Shown piece after piece: positions 50,442 to 59,940 of a stretch of DNA of 64,000 nucleotides. The position numbers and the translations under genes are program-made. Positions within the stretch are counted from its first letter, which is position 1, and every line of letters begins with the position of its first letter. The DNA is taken from assembly GCF_004010325.2 (NCBI RefSeq), contig NZ_SADR02000001.1:20239-84238 (forward strand), given 5' to 3'. The notes beneath the pieces were generated by a model. That model searched no databases. It was not told where the DNA came from and worked only from the letters and a program-made list of their open reading frames with translations. This DNA is from Mesorhizobium sp. M00.F.Ca.ET.216.01.1.1. GTDB lineage: Bacteria > Pseudomonadota > Alphaproteobacteria > Rhizobiales > Rhizobiaceae.

Positions 50442-51968
50442 ATGAACAATGAACTTCTATCGCCAGCCGAAATGGGCGAGGCCGACCGGCTGGCAATCGC
50501 CGCAGGCCCGCTGGCCGGCATAGACCTGATGCGCAATGCCGGTGCTGCAGTCGCTTCGGTGGTGCTTAGGCGCTATCCGGCGGCGACGCGCGTCCACGTG
50601 CTTTGCGGTCCCGGCAACAATGGCGGCGATGGTTACGTGGTGGCCGGGTTGCTGCATGACAGCGGCGCCGATGTGACAGTGTGGGCATCCGGCTCGCCCA
50701 GAGAGGGCAGCGATGCGGCGCTCGCTGCCCTGGAATGCCTCGTCGAACCACGCCCGCTGTCGCAGTTTGCCGCCGAGGCGGGCTCGATCGTGGTCGATGC
50801 GCTTTATGGGGCAGGGCTGTCCAAGCCGCCGTCCGGTGATGCCGCCAGGGCGATCGACATTGCGACAGAATTGAACCTGCCTGTCGTCGCGGTCGATCTG
50901 CCCTCAGGCGTTTCCGGCGACAGCGGCGACGTTCTCGGCCAGGCGTTCCACGCCAGCACCACGGTGACGTTCGCGCGGAAAAAACCCGGTCATGTGCTGT
51001 TGCCGGGGCGTGAACGGTGCGGCGAGATCGTGCTCGCCGACATCGGCATTGGCGATGCGATCATCACCCAGCTCGAGCCGCAGACCTTCGAGAACACGCC
51101 GGCGCTTTGGCTCGGGGATTTTCCGGTGCCGGCCATCGATGCCCATAAATACAGGCGCGGCCATGTCGGCGTCTTTTCCGGCGGGCCGTCGGCGACAGGT
51201 GCTGCGCGGTTGGCAGCGCTTGCCGCGGCCAGAAGCGGGGCAGGGGCGGTGACCGTGCTTTCGCTGGCAAATGCGATGCAGGTGAATGCCGCGCACCTCA
51301 CCTCGATCATGCTGCGCAAGACAGATACGATCGCTGACGTGGACGGGTTCGTCGGGGAACGGCGGCCGTCGGCCTTCGCTCTCGGCCCCGGATTCGGGGT
51401 CGGCGGAAAAACCCGGGATTTTGCCCTTGCCGTGCTGGGGCAGGGGCAAGAAGCCAGCGGCGCGATCGACGGGCTGGTGCTAGATGCCGATGGCATCACC
51501 TCGTTTCGGGATGACCCGAACGTTCTGTTCCAGGCCGCCCGCCGGCCGAATGCCCCAGCCCTGGTGATGACGCCGCATGAGGGCGAGTTCGGCCGGTTGT
51601 TCCCGGACATTGCCGGGGACAAGAGCCTGTCCAAGCTGGCCAGGGCGCGCAGTGCTGCCGAGCGCGCCAGTGCCATCGTCGTCTACAAGGGCGCTGACAC
51701 TGTGATTGCAGCGCCCGATGGCCGGGCGGCGATCAACAGCAACGGCGCGCCATGGCTCGCCACTGCCGGATCGGGCGACGTGCTCTCGGGCATCGTCGCC
51801 GGGTTCCTGGCGCAGGGAATGCCGGCTTTCGAAGCGGCCGCGGCAGCGGTCTGGATTCATGCCGAGGCCGGCAGCCGTTTCGGCCCAGGGTTGATCGCCG
51901 AGGATCTGCCACTGGCACTGGTGCCGGTGCTGCGCGAACTTGTCGAAAGCCGCAGCGGGGCTGCATGA
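50442..51968 (+). CDS. nnr: Bifunctional NAD(P)H-hydrate epimerase / ADP-dependent NAD(P)H-hydrate dehydratase
   Basis: Repairs hydrated NAD(P)H. The 508-residue protein has the N-terminal epimerase (YjeF_N) with VLCGPGNNGGDGYVVAG (about 53-69) and VVDALYGAGL, and the C-terminal ribokinase-like dehydratase with LGPGFGVGG, MTPHEGEFGRLFPD near 375 and AGSGDVLSGIVAGFLAQGMPAFEAA near 440. ATG 50442 matches the family N-terminus (ELLSPAEMGEADRLA); the open frame upstream only covers the repeat array. Its stop is in an ATGA overlap with the next gene. In Rhizobiales nnr is usually beside glnB, as here. Confidence 0.95.
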   Translation: MNNELLSPAEMGEADRLAIAAGPLAGIDLMRNAGAAVASVVLRRYPAATRVHVLCGPGNNGGDGYVVAGLLHDSGADVTVWASGSPREGSDAALAALECLVEPRPLSQFAAEAGSIVVDALYGAGLSKPPSGDAARAIDIATELNLPVVAVDLPSGVSGDSGDVLGQAFHASTTVTFARKKPGHVLLPGRERCGEIVLADIGIGDAIITQLEPQTFENTPALWLGDFPVPAIDAHKYRRGHVGVFSGGPSATGAARLAALAAARSGAGAVTVLSLANAMQVNAAHLTSIMLRKTDTIADVDGFVGERRPSAFALGPGFGVGGKTRDFALAVLGQGQEASGAIDGLVLDADGITSFRDDPNVLFQAARRPNAPALVMTPHEGEFGRLFPDIAGDKSLSKLARARSAAERASAIVVYKGADTVIAAPDGRAAINSNGAPWLATAGSGDVLSGIVAGFLAQGMPAFEAAAAAVWIHAEAGSRFGPGLIAEDLPLALVPVLRELVESRSGAA

Positions 51969-53965
51969 ATCGCCGGTTTGCGCTGCTCGTGGCAATCTTT
52001 GTTGCTGTCTTCGCGGCAAATGCCGCGCGCGCCGACGGCCCGGTGACCATCATCGACGATCCGGCAGTTCTTGTCGCCCTCGATGCCAGGGGCTTCGGCT
52101 TCGCCGGCATTTTCGGTATCGAGGGCAAGGGCGACCTGAAGACGCTCTACGACAAGGCGCCGGCCTATCACGCGATCGTCGAAACGGTGGCCGCCGATGT
52201 TGCCGCGCTGCGGGTCGAGATCAAGACGGGCGGACGGCCGCTCTATGAAGTGACCGACGGCAATGTCGGCCGCATCATCGACATGCGCTGGTTGAAGACC
52301 GACGCGGCGCGTTTTCGCTTGGTCGGCATCGTGAACCGACTCGACCGGCGCGATTTCGCCGAGCTGAAAGGCGACAAGGTTTGCGGCGAAGTGCGTTTCA
52401 TCAATCGCCTGGCCTACAGCTTCAAGAAAGACGGCAAGGTGCTGGCCTCGCGCCTGCCGTTCAATTTCAATGCCGTTTACAGCGCTTCGCAGGATGCCGA
52501 TGGCGACTGCGTCGGCGTTGCCGGACGCTGGACGCCGCAGCTCGATGAGAGCGTCGATGCCGGCTGGCTGATCGGCGGGCCGCTGGAAAGAACAGGGCTC
52601 GCCTTCAAGCAGCTCGAGCTCAACGCACAGGTCGTGCGCTTTCCCTCCGGCCAGGAGACCGAGTTCGGCGGGCAGGCCGCTTATCTGATGCGGATTTTCG
52701 GCATCGATGGCGGAGCCGTCAGCGAGAAGCCGCTGGAAAACACGCCTGATACGAAGAGGCTTGCCGAAGACGCGGCGCTGAAGGCAAAACTTGCCGACTA
52801 CATCGGCGCAAATGTCGCGGCGGTCGATCTTGGCGTCTATGAAATCCCGGACGAGTTCCTGGCGAAGAAGGTCATCTCGTGGTCGACCTTCGGCAGTGCC
52901 AGACAGGCCAACCATCCGTTCACGCCGCTGCTCCCGCCTGAGGATTTCGCCGGGCTCGATTATTCGGCATTGAAATTGGTACGCTCGCCGGAAGCGCTGG
53001 TCGAGCGGCTGGACAACGGCGCCTGCCAGGGCTGCCATCAGGCAGGCTCCACCGCCGGTTTCCACTTCATCGGCCGCGACGACAAGACGACCTCGCCGCT
53101 CAACCGCATCGAGGTCGGCATCTCGCCGCATCTCCATGCCGAAATTCCGCGACGCCAAGCCTGGTTGCGCGCTATCGCCGAAGGTAGGGAGCCGAACCGC
53201 TTTCATCCCCTATCCTTCGCGCCGCTGGCCGCGTGGAAGGATACGGGCGAAGTCGCTTACACGCCGGCCGAAATGGCGATGCCCTGCCTGATGCCGGAGG
53301 ACGCAAAACGCTTCGGAGCGACCTGGCAGTGCAACGGCGGCACGGTCTGCATGCCGTTGGCCAACGCCTCGGGCGTGCGGACGCGTTTGGCACAATGCCT
53401 GCTGCCCGAGGATAGCGAAAAGATGTTCTTCGGCCATCCTTGCCTGACCGGTTCGATCGCCAGCAACCAGACGCAGCCTTTCAACGACCACTACTATGTC
53501 ACTGGCCAGTTCGCGGCCTTCGCGCCGGGTATTTCGCGCACCGCCTATACCTGCCGTCCACCGAAGATCGGCGTGCCGGCAGGCATTGCCTATCGCGGCT
53601 GCGACGACAAGGATCGCAGCTTCTCCGCCTTCAAAGCGGGTAAGCCGATGCCGAACGAGATTTGCGGGCTGGTCGGCGGAAAGAAGTTCGACACCTGCGT
53701 GGCGACCAACAATTTCGACCGCCTCGGCGGCGCCGTCAACCGCGGCAATCGTCCGGCGTGTTCGGCCGACCATTTCTGCCGCGAGGACTATATGTGCCAG
53801 TCGCTGCCGGCCGACACGCCAGGTGCAGCCAAGGTGAAGGGAATCGGCTTCTGTTCACCGACCTACTTCATATTCCAGATGCGCATCGACAACCACGCGA
53901 CGCCGTGGGCGAGCACCGCCCGCGCGACCATGGGGGCGGGGTTCGGGGCCGCGGAACAGGAGTGA
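51965..53965 (+). CDS. Large secreted protein with a CxxCH haem-type motif, unknown function
   Basis: A 666-residue protein I cannot assign to a family. Residues 1-24 form a signal peptide (MNRRFALLVAIFVAVFAANAARA). The middle has FRLVGIVNRLDRRDF (near 115) and a single CQGCH motif near residue 355 followed by HQAGSTAGFHFIGRDD, which suggests one covalently bound haem c; Met residues after it (MPCLMPED) could be ligands. The C-terminal third holds many Cys (for example CNGGTVCMP, CLLPED, HPCLTGS, TYCRPP, CRED, YMCQSLP), probably disulfides, so the protein is likely periplasmic. Four-base overlap with nnr implies translational coupling. Codon use is native. Confidence 0.7.
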   Translation: MNRRFALLVAIFVAVFAANAARADGPVTIIDDPAVLVALDARGFGFAGIFGIEGKGDLKTLYDKAPAYHAIVETVAADVAALRVEIKTGGRPLYEVTDGNVGRIIDMRWLKTDAARFRLVGIVNRLDRRDFAELKGDKVCGEVRFINRLAYSFKKDGKVLASRLPFNFNAVYSASQDADGDCVGVAGRWTPQLDESVDAGWLIGGPLERTGLAFKQLELNAQVVRFPSGQETEFGGQAAYLMRIFGIDGGAVSEKPLENTPDTKRLAEDAALKAKLADYIGANVAAVDLGVYEIPDEFLAKKVISWSTFGSARQANHPFTPLLPPEDFAGLDYSALKLVRSPEALVERLDNGACQGCHQAGSTAGFHFIGRDDKTTSPLNRIEVGISPHLHAEIPRRQAWLRAIAEGREPNRFHPLSFAPLAAWKDTGEVAYTPAEMAMPCLMPEDAKRFGATWQCNGGTVCMPLANASGVRTRLAQCLLPEDSEKMFFGHPCLTGSIASNQTQPFNDHYYVTGQFAAFAPGISRTAYTCRPPKIGVPAGIAYRGCDDKDRSFSAFKAGKPMPNEICGLVGGKKFDTCVATNNFDRLGGAVNRGNRPACSADHFCREDYMCQSLPADTPGAAKVKGIGFCSPTYFIFQMRIDNHATPWASTARATMGAGFGAAEQE

Positions 53966-53995
53966 ATTCCTTGAGTAAGCGGACGACGCAGGCTC

Positions 53996-54262
53996 TTAAA
54001 TTTGATCCTTCACGGCTCGAGCGACCGAACGAGGCAGCAAGGTTTCCGGCACTTCGAGGGTTTTGCTTCCAGCTTCGCTCTGGCGCGTGACGGTGAATAT
54101 ATACCGGTCCGCTCCAGCATCGCGGGGCAGCGGCTTCTTGCGCTCGAATAGTTCCTGAAGCGCCTCTCTGTCTTTCTCGTCAAGTGCGGCTGCATCGACG
54201 GTCCCCCGGCCTTTAAGCCCGGCCAGGCCACCCTGTCTCTCGATAATGAAACGTTCCGCCAT
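53996..54262 (-). CDS. Emfourin-type protealysin inhibitor
   Basis: An 88-residue protein matching emfourin, the small cytoplasmic inhibitor of protealysin-like M4 peptidases: FIIERQGGLAGLKGRGTVDAAAL at the N-terminus, then LFERKKPLPRDAGADRYIFTVTR and a VPETLLP near the C-terminus. It lies 66 bases downstream of the M4 gene on the same strand, the arrangement known in Serratia. I prefer ATG 54262 because GAGGAG lies before it; a GTG at 54274 is possible. Confidence 0.82.
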   Translation of the reverse strand: MAERFIIERQGGLAGLKGRGTVDAAALDEKDREALQELFERKKPLPRDAGADRYIFTVTRQSEAGSKTLEVPETLLPRSVARAVKDQI

Positions 54263-54328
54263 TGCTACTTCCACTCCTCGGCCGAAGCAGCGCTGGGCCA
54301 GCGCGCATTTCTTCGCCCGTATGGATGT

Positions 54329-55369
54329 CTACGGCACACCCACGCTGCTCCAAGCACCGTCCACGGCAGCATATACGGCGGGATCAGCAGCAAACAAGGT
54401 GCTGGCGGCCGACCGCGTGAGCTTGGCAAACGACTTGAAGCTCATATTCTTCGTGGCCTTCTTGTCGGTCAACGCAGCATACCAAATCTTGCCAGTCCTA
54501 TCCCAGGATTGTCCACCGATGCCTTTGGCTGCAAGATAGAAGGCATAGTTTGGGATGCCGCTGTTGTGGTGCGGGTCTCCTCCGGGAACATAGTTTGCAT
54601 AGTTGTTTGGCTGTGGGGAAAGACAATGGGCCGCGCCTGGGTTTGACAAGTCGCGCAGACATGTAAAGCCCTTTGTCTTCGCTGCAGGGCCTATGATTCC
54701 CGCGCCGATGAGCCAGTCTGCCTTGGTAACGGATTGCTTGGCCTGCCATTGACGGAACATGGAGCCGAACACGTCGGACACGCTTTCATTGAGTGCTCCA
54801 GCCTCATTGGTATAGACTAGGCCTGCGGTGTACTGCGTGACGCCATGCGTCAGTTCATGGGCGATCACGTCGTTTGAGTTCGTGAAATCGATGAATATCT
54901 GACCATCTCCATCGCCGTAGGTCATCTGAGCGCCATTCCAGAAGGCGTTGTTGTAGTCCGTATCGAAATGAATGGACGACATCAGCGTCATTCCGAGGTC
55001 GTCAATCGAATTGCGCCCAAAGCAAGTTCTATAAAAATCCGCAACGGCGGTCGTCTCACCGAACGCTCGTTTTGCCGTTCCGTCGGCCGAACCGCCGGGA
55101 TTAGCAACCGGGATTCCGGGCAACGAAGTTGTGTTCTGACAATCATAGATTGTGACTTTCGGTGCCGCTGCAAGCATCAGAGCTTTTGGGCGGGCAAGAA
55201 GGCTTGCCTGGATTGCCTGATTTTGCGCAACCCGCAGTTTCCGCCAGATCGGCTCCAGAGCTGCAGTCGCTTGAAAGGCGTCACGAGACCTCTTTGGCAG
55301 TGAACTGTCTCTTGCGAAACGTTCAATCACCTCTTTCGGAACAATAAAGCAACCGCAGCCGGAAAACAT
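54329..55369 (-). CDS. Protealysin-like M4 family zinc metallopeptidase
   Basis: A 346-residue thermolysin-family peptidase. The zinc motif HELTH is at residues 171-175, the third ligand Glu195 in GALNESVSD, and the catalytic His267 in DPHHNSGIPN. The N-terminus MFSGCGCFIVPKEVIERFA has no signal peptide but matches the short protealysin propeptide (about residues 1-60), which is cleaved autocatalytically; such enzymes act inside cells or leave by unusual routes. The start follows AAGGAGGACTTTGTC. The region is visibly more AT-rich than its neighbours and may have been acquired by transfer. The inhibitor gene lies just downstream. Confidence 0.93.
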   Translation of the reverse strand: MFSGCGCFIVPKEVIERFARDSSLPKRSRDAFQATAALEPIWRKLRVAQNQAIQASLLARPKALMLAAAPKVTIYDCQNTTSLPGIPVANPGGSADGTAKRAFGETTAVADFYRTCFGRNSIDDLGMTLMSSIHFDTDYNNAFWNGAQMTYGDGDGQIFIDFTNSNDVIAHELTHGVTQYTAGLVYTNEAGALNESVSDVFGSMFRQWQAKQSVTKADWLIGAGIIGPAAKTKGFTCLRDLSNPGAAHCLSPQPNNYANYVPGGDPHHNSGIPNYAFYLAAKGIGGQSWDRTGKIWYAALTDKKATKNMSFKSFAKLTRSAASTLFAADPAVYAAVDGAWSSVGVP

Positions 55370-55450
55370 GACAAAGTCCTCCTTGAATCGGCTTCAGAAG
55401 ATAACCCTGTATTTCTTATTGTATTAATCAGAATTGCACCTGATCGCGCC

Positions 55451-56983
55451 TTACAGCGGGATGTTGTCGTGCTTCTTCCAGGGGTTCTGCATGTCCTTGT
55501 TGCGCAGCATGCGGAGTGCGCGTGCAATGCGGCGGCGGGTCGAATGCGGCATGATCACCTCGTCGACATAGCCGCGCTCGGCGGCGACAAAGGGCGACAG
55601 GAAGCGATCCTCGTAAGCCTTTGTGTGCGCAGCGATCTTTTGCGCGTCGCCTATGTCCTTACGGTAAATGATCTCGACGGCGCCCCTGGCGCCCATCACC
55701 GCGATCTGCGCCGTCGGCCAGGCGTAGTTCATGTCGCCGCGCAGGTGCTTTGAGGCCATCACGTCATAGGCGCCGCCATAGGCCTTTCTGGTGATGACGG
55801 TGATCTTCGGAACGGTCGCCTCGGCATAGGCGAAGAGGAGTTTCGCGCCGTGCTTGATCAGCCCGCCATATTCCTGCGCGGTGCCGGGCAGGAAGCCAGG
55901 AACATCAACGAAGGTGACGATCGGGATCGAAAAGCAGTCGCAAAAGCGCACGAATCGCGCCGCCTTGCGGCTTGCATCCGAATCGAGCACGCCGGCAAGC
56001 ACTATCGGCTGGTTGGCGACGAAGCCGACCGTGCGGCCTTCGACGCGGCCGAAGCCGGTGACGATGTTCTTGGCAAAGCTCTGCTGGATCTCGAAGAAAT
56101 CGCCCTCGTCGGCAACTTTGAGGATCAGTTCCTTGATGTCGTAGGGCTTGTTGGCATTGTCGGGTATCAGCCGGTCTAGCGACAGGTCGTGATCGGTGAC
56201 CGACTGGTAGCATTCGATCTCGGGAATTTCGGCGGTGTTGGAAGCAGGAAGCAGATCGATCAGCCGGCGCATCTGCAGCAGCGCTTCGACGTCGTTGTCA
56301 TAGGCGCCGTCGGCGATGGACGACTTGGTCGTGTGGACACGGGCGCCGCCGAGGCTCTCGGCGGTCACCGTCTCGTTGGTGACGGTCTTCACCACGTCCG
56401 GACCGGTTACGAACATGTAGGAGGTGTGGCGCACCATGAAGATGAAGTCGGTCATGGCCGGCGAATAGACGTCGCCGCCGGCGCAAGGGCCCATGATGAG
56501 CGAAATCTGCGGGATGACACCGGAGGCCAGAACATTGCGCTGGAAGATCTCGGCGTAGCCGCCGAGTGCCGCGACGCCTTCCTGGATGCGGGCGCCGCCG
56601 GCATCGTAAAGGCCGATAATGGGCGCGCGGTTGCGCAGCGCCATCTCCTGCACCTTCACCACCTTCTCGGCATGGGCCTCGGACAGCGAGCCGCCGAATA
56701 CGGTAAAGTCCTTGGCGAAGACATAGACCGGGCGGCCGTTGACGGTGCCCCAGCCGGTGACGACGCCGTCGCCGGCGATCTTGGTCTTCTCCATGCCGAA
56801 GTCGGTCGAGCGGTGCTCGACATACATGTCGAACTCCTCGAACGAACCCTCATCGAGGAAGACATCGATGCGCTCGCGGGCGGTGAGCTTGCCTTTCTTG
56901 TGCTGGGCATCGATGCGGGCCTGGCCGCCGCCCATGCGGGCGATCTCGCGGCGGCGCTCAAGTTCCTTCAGCACGTCCTTCAT
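55451..56983 (-). CDS. pccB: Propionyl-CoA carboxylase beta chain (carboxyltransferase)
   Basis: Transfers carboxyl from biotin to propionyl-CoA, giving methylmalonyl-CoA. The 510-residue product begins [21 protein letters not shown] and has [68 protein letters not shown], and [16 protein letters not shown], all carboxyltransferase signatures. I chose 56983 because it gives the natural N-terminus; the open frame continues upstream to 57079 without homology. pccA is not in this window. Acetyl-CoA or methylcrotonyl-CoA partners cannot be wholly ruled out. Confidence 0.93.
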   Translation of the reverse strand: MKDVLKELERRREIARMGGGQARIDAQHKKGKLTARERIDVFLDEGSFEEFDMYVEHRSTDFGMEKTKIAGDGVVTGWGTVNGRPVYVFAKDFTVFGGSLSEAHAEKVVKVQEMALRNRAPIIGLYDAGGARIQEGVAALGGYAEIFQRNVLASGVIPQISLIMGPCAGGDVYSPAMTDFIFMVRHTSYMFVTGPDVVKTVTNETVTAESLGGARVHTTKSSIADGAYDNDVEALLQMRRLIDLLPASNTAEIPEIECYQSVTDHDLSLDRLIPDNANKPYDIKELILKVADEGDFFEIQQSFAKNIVTGFGRVEGRTVGFVANQPIVLAGVLDSDASRKAARFVRFCDCFSIPIVTFVDVPGFLPGTAQEYGGLIKHGAKLLFAYAEATVPKITVITRKAYGGAYDVMASKHLRGDMNYAWPTAQIAVMGARGAVEIIYRKDIGDAQKIAAHTKAYEDRFLSPFVAAERGYVDEVIMPHSTRRRIARALRMLRNKDMQNPWKKHDNIPL

Positions 56984-57372
56984 CGCTCGATCCCCAAAAC
57001 GGAAAGCCGACTTGTGGTAATCATGCCGGCGGGGGAGCGCAAGCACCGCTGTTGCCGTCGACTTGTTGCGCTGCAACATGAAGCCTCTTGCATTTCCGAG
57101 CGAACTGGGCCATATGCGGCGGCATAGGCGCTTGAGCCGGGACTATCCGGCCTTCTCGACAAATGAGACTGGTTGCGTCTGTTTTCCCTCTTTCCGACAT
57201 ATCGGCAAGGCGGCGAAAAAGCCCCGTGGCATGACGCCTGCGGGCACGACAGCGCAGCCGTGCGGACGAAAGCGTCCGCCGCCTTGTCGTTTCATGACAA
57301 TTTTTTCGACGGCAGGTTGCGCCCTGCCGCCATTGATGTTTGCGGCCAGGAGCCGCGTGAAAGAAGACTATT
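56984..57372. other. Divergent region pccB / helicase
   Basis: About 390 bases with no supported gene. A hairpin CGGCAGG (57310-57316) with CCTGCCG (57323-57329) lies 44 bases before the helicase start. TTGCGT-N17-GACATA (about 57175) is only a weak promoter candidate for the helicase. Nothing else recognised. Confidence 0.4.
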
Positions 57373-58764
57373 TTGACCAACGAAAACACAGCGGAACTGA
57401 ACGGTTTCGCAGCACTTGGAATTACCGGCGCGCTGCTCAAGGCCACTCATGCCGCCGGCTTCACCGATCCGAAGCCGATCCAGACCCAGGCGATCCCGCC
57501 ACAACTCGAAGGCCGTGACATTTTCGGCATAGCGCAGACCGGCTCGGGCAAGACCGCGGCCTTCGCGCTGCCGATCCTGTCGAAGATCATCGCTCTTGGC
57601 ACCAAGCGCCGGCCGAAGACCACCCGAGCCCTGATCTTGGCGCCGACGCGCGAACTCGCGGTGCAGATCGAGGACACCATCAAGATACTCGCCAAAGGCG
57701 CGCATGTCTCGACCGCCCTGGTACTTGGCGGCGTCTCGCGCTTCAGCCAGGTGAAGAAGGTTGCCCCCGGCGTCGATATCCTGATCGCCACCCCCGGCCG
57801 CTTGACCGACCTGGTGCGCGAGGGCGACCTCGTGCTTGCCGACACCAAATGGCTGGTGCTCGACGAAGGCGACCGCATGCTCGACATGGGCTTCATCAAC
57901 GACGTCAAGCGCATCGCCAAGGCGACTGCGCCGGACCGCCAGACGGCGCTGTTTTCGGCAACCATGCCGAATGAGATCGCCGAGCTGGCCAAGGGCCTGT
58001 TGAAGAACCCGGTTCGCGTCGAAGTCGCGCCGCAAAGCACGACGGCTGCGGAAATCGTGCAAGGCGTCGTCTTTGCCCGCACCAAGCAGAAGCGCCAGGT
58101 GCTGTCGAAGATGCTCGCCGACGATGCGATGCGCTCGGTGATCGTGTTCTCGCGCACCAAGCATGGTGCCGACCGCGTCACCAAGGACCTTGCGCGTGAC
58201 GGCTTCGACGCCGCCGTCATCCATGGCAACAAGTCGCAGAATGCCCGCCAGAAGGCGTTGAACGATTTCCGCGCGGGTTCGGTGCGCATCCTCGTGGCGA
58301 CCGATATCGCGGCGCGTGGCATCGACGTGCCCGGCATTAGCCATGTGGTGAATTTCGACCTGCCTGACGAGGCCGAGAGCTATGTCCATCGCATCGGCCG
58401 CACCGGCCGCAACGGCATGGACGGCATCGCCATCACGCTCTGCGATCCTTCCGAGAACAGCAAGCTGCGCCAGGTCGAACGCATCATCCGCAGCAAGCTG
58501 CCTGTTATCGCCGACCATCTTGGCAGCCCCGATCCTCTGCGCGATCCCAAGGAAAGGAACGAGCGCAGCTTCGAGCCGGCCAACGACCATAATGGCCGTC
58601 GCGACGGCAGGCGGCCCGGTGGCGCGAACAACGGCTTCGGCAAGAAGCGGTTCGGCGACAAGCCGGCGTTTGCAGGCGAGCGCAAGCCGGAAGGCGCCAA
58701 GCCTTTCAAGGGCAACAACAAGCGCCGCTTCGGCGGCAAGCGGCCGGCAGCGCGGGCTGCGTAG
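57373..58764 (+). CDS. rhlE: RhlE-type DEAD-box RNA helicase (DEGD variant)
   Basis: ATP-dependent RNA remodelling enzyme, 463 residues. Q motif PKPIQTQAIPPQ, motif I AQTGSGKT (near 55), Ia PTRELA, Ib TPGRL, motif II DEGD at residues 164-167 instead of DEAD, III SATMP, and VI HRIGRTGR are visible, followed by a basic Gly/Arg/Asn-rich tail (RRDGRRPGGANNGFGKKRFGDK) typical of RhlE. The start is apparently TTG 57373 with AAAGAAG upstream; no ATG is available before the Q motif. A terminator follows. Confidence 0.92.
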   Translation: MTNENTAELNGFAALGITGALLKATHAAGFTDPKPIQTQAIPPQLEGRDIFGIAQTGSGKTAAFALPILSKIIALGTKRRPKTTRALILAPTRELAVQIEDTIKILAKGAHVSTALVLGGVSRFSQVKKVAPGVDILIATPGRLTDLVREGDLVLADTKWLVLDEGDRMLDMGFINDVKRIAKATAPDRQTALFSATMPNEIAELAKGLLKNPVRVEVAPQSTTAAEIVQGVVFARTKQKRQVLSKMLADDAMRSVIVFSRTKHGADRVTKDLARDGFDAAVIHGNKSQNARQKALNDFRAGSVRILVATDIAARGIDVPGISHVVNFDLPDEAESYVHRIGRTGRNGMDGIAITLCDPSENSKLRQVERIIRSKLPVIADHLGSPDPLRDPKERNERSFEPANDHNGRRDGRRPGGANNGFGKKRFGDKPAFAGERKPEGAKPFKGNNKRRFGGKRPAARAA

Positions 58765-58821
58765 CCAGAGAGAGCTGCGTTCAGCCAAGCCTGTTGAGCT
58801 TGGCTTGATCGCTGACAACTG

Positions 58822-58860
58822 AAAAAGGGCGGCTGAAGCGATGCTTCGGTCGCCTTTTTT
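58822..58860. terminator. Bidirectional terminator (helicase / hydrolase)
   Basis: AAAAAGGGCGGCTGAAGC and GCTTCGGTCGCCTTTTTT pair with a few mismatches and G-T pairs over a GAT loop. A and T tracts flank it, so it can end both convergent genes. Confidence 0.8.
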
Positions 58861-58876
58861 GCATGGCGTTCCAGGT

Positions 58877-59851
58877 TTACTTCACCACCGCCTCAATCCA
58901 CACCGCGATCCGCTGCGCGAGGAAAGCCGTGGTCGATGGCGACAGCGCATCGCCGGCGATGACGTGGTTGTCCCGATCGCCGGTGTCGTCGACCGGCCCC
59001 AGTTCGTGCGCGGCGCCCCAGCGGCCGGCGATTTCGCGGGTCCGGTCGGGCCGCACCACTTGGTCCGAATTCGAAAAGATGAACAGGGCAGGGATGGTCG
59101 CCTTCTCCACCGGTGCGCCATAGGCAAGCTTTGTCAGCGCCGCCATCGGCAGCGTCGCGGCGATCGGGTAGCGGCAGGTCCAGAATTTCTGATGCAGCGC
59201 GTTGCGCGGCGCGAAGCTGTGCTCCCTGCCGGCGATAAGCTCGGCGATCTCTTTGCCCCACGGCATGGTCAGGATGTCGGCGCCGGAAGCCTTGACGCCG
59301 AAATTCGGCGAGATGAACGCGATCGCGGCGATGCCGTCGGAGGCCCCTGGCTGCGTTGCGGCCCATGCCGCCAGCGAGCCGCCGGTCGAGGTGGAGATGA
59401 CGATCACCTTGTCGCCGATCGCCCGGCCGATGGCGAGCGCTTCCTCGTAATCGTTGATCCAGGCGTTGACGCTGCCTTCGGTCATCGCGGCGCCGTCCTG
59501 CCCATGGCCGGTGAGGCGCGTGTAGAAGAGGTTGGCGTCGAGCTGGTCGGCCACTTCATCAGGCAGCGGACGAACCTCGCCCTTCGATGCCGAAAAGCCG
59601 TGGATATAGGCGATCGACAGCGGCGTCCTGGCGTGGACCATCGGATCGGCCCAGATGATCTCCTTGTCCAGCCCGTCGCGGATATCAGGCACGGCAGCCT
59701 CTTCGCGCGCCAGATAGGCCTGCGGGTCGTCGTCGATCACCGAGGGATCGAAACGGATCGTGGTGTCGACGACGACGCGCGGGCCAAGAAGGAAGGCCAG
59801 GACAAGGAAGGCGACGAGACCCAGCACCGCAAGCACGATCCGTCGCCCCAT
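58877..59851 (-). CDS. Membrane-anchored alpha/beta hydrolase
   Basis: A 324-residue protein with an N-terminal membrane anchor (about residues 5-23), so probably facing the periplasm. The alpha/beta hydrolase features are the oxyanion loop YIHGFSASKGE (near 82), the nucleophile elbow STSTGG with Ser155, an acid in FSNSDQVV and a His in DNHVIAGD near the C-terminus. The elbow has Ser where most have Gly. Substrate is unknown; carboxylesterase or lipase-like is the best guess. The start at 59851 follows GGTGGAGTCTGCG. The SDR gene lies 89 bases upstream on the same strand. Confidence 0.8.
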   Translation of the reverse strand: MGRRIVLAVLGLVAFLVLAFLLGPRVVVDTTIRFDPSVIDDDPQAYLAREEAAVPDIRDGLDKEIIWADPMVHARTPLSIAYIHGFSASKGEVRPLPDEVADQLDANLFYTRLTGHGQDGAAMTEGSVNAWINDYEEALAIGRAIGDKVIVISTSTGGSLAAWAATQPGASDGIAAIAFISPNFGVKASGADILTMPWGKEIAELIAGREHSFAPRNALHQKFWTCRYPIAATLPMAALTKLAYGAPVEKATIPALFIFSNSDQVVRPDRTREIAGRWGAAHELGPVDDTGDRDNHVIAGDALSPSTTAFLAQRIAVWIEAVVK

Positions 59852-59940
59852 CGCAGACTCCACCCAACAATTTTCAACCTATGGCCGCAGCCGCAAACAG
59901 GCAACGGGCATCCTGTGGGCAACGGTCGCCAAATCCGATC

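Noticed and set aside
51857..53206. 449-codon minus-strand frame across the CxxCH protein gene
   Set aside because: Mirror frame; the + frame has signal peptide, coupling overlap and Cys motifs.
57310..57329. Hairpin before the helicase gene considered as a terminator
   Set aside because: The T run is on the wrong side for the + strand and no gene needs termination there; at most a leader hairpin.
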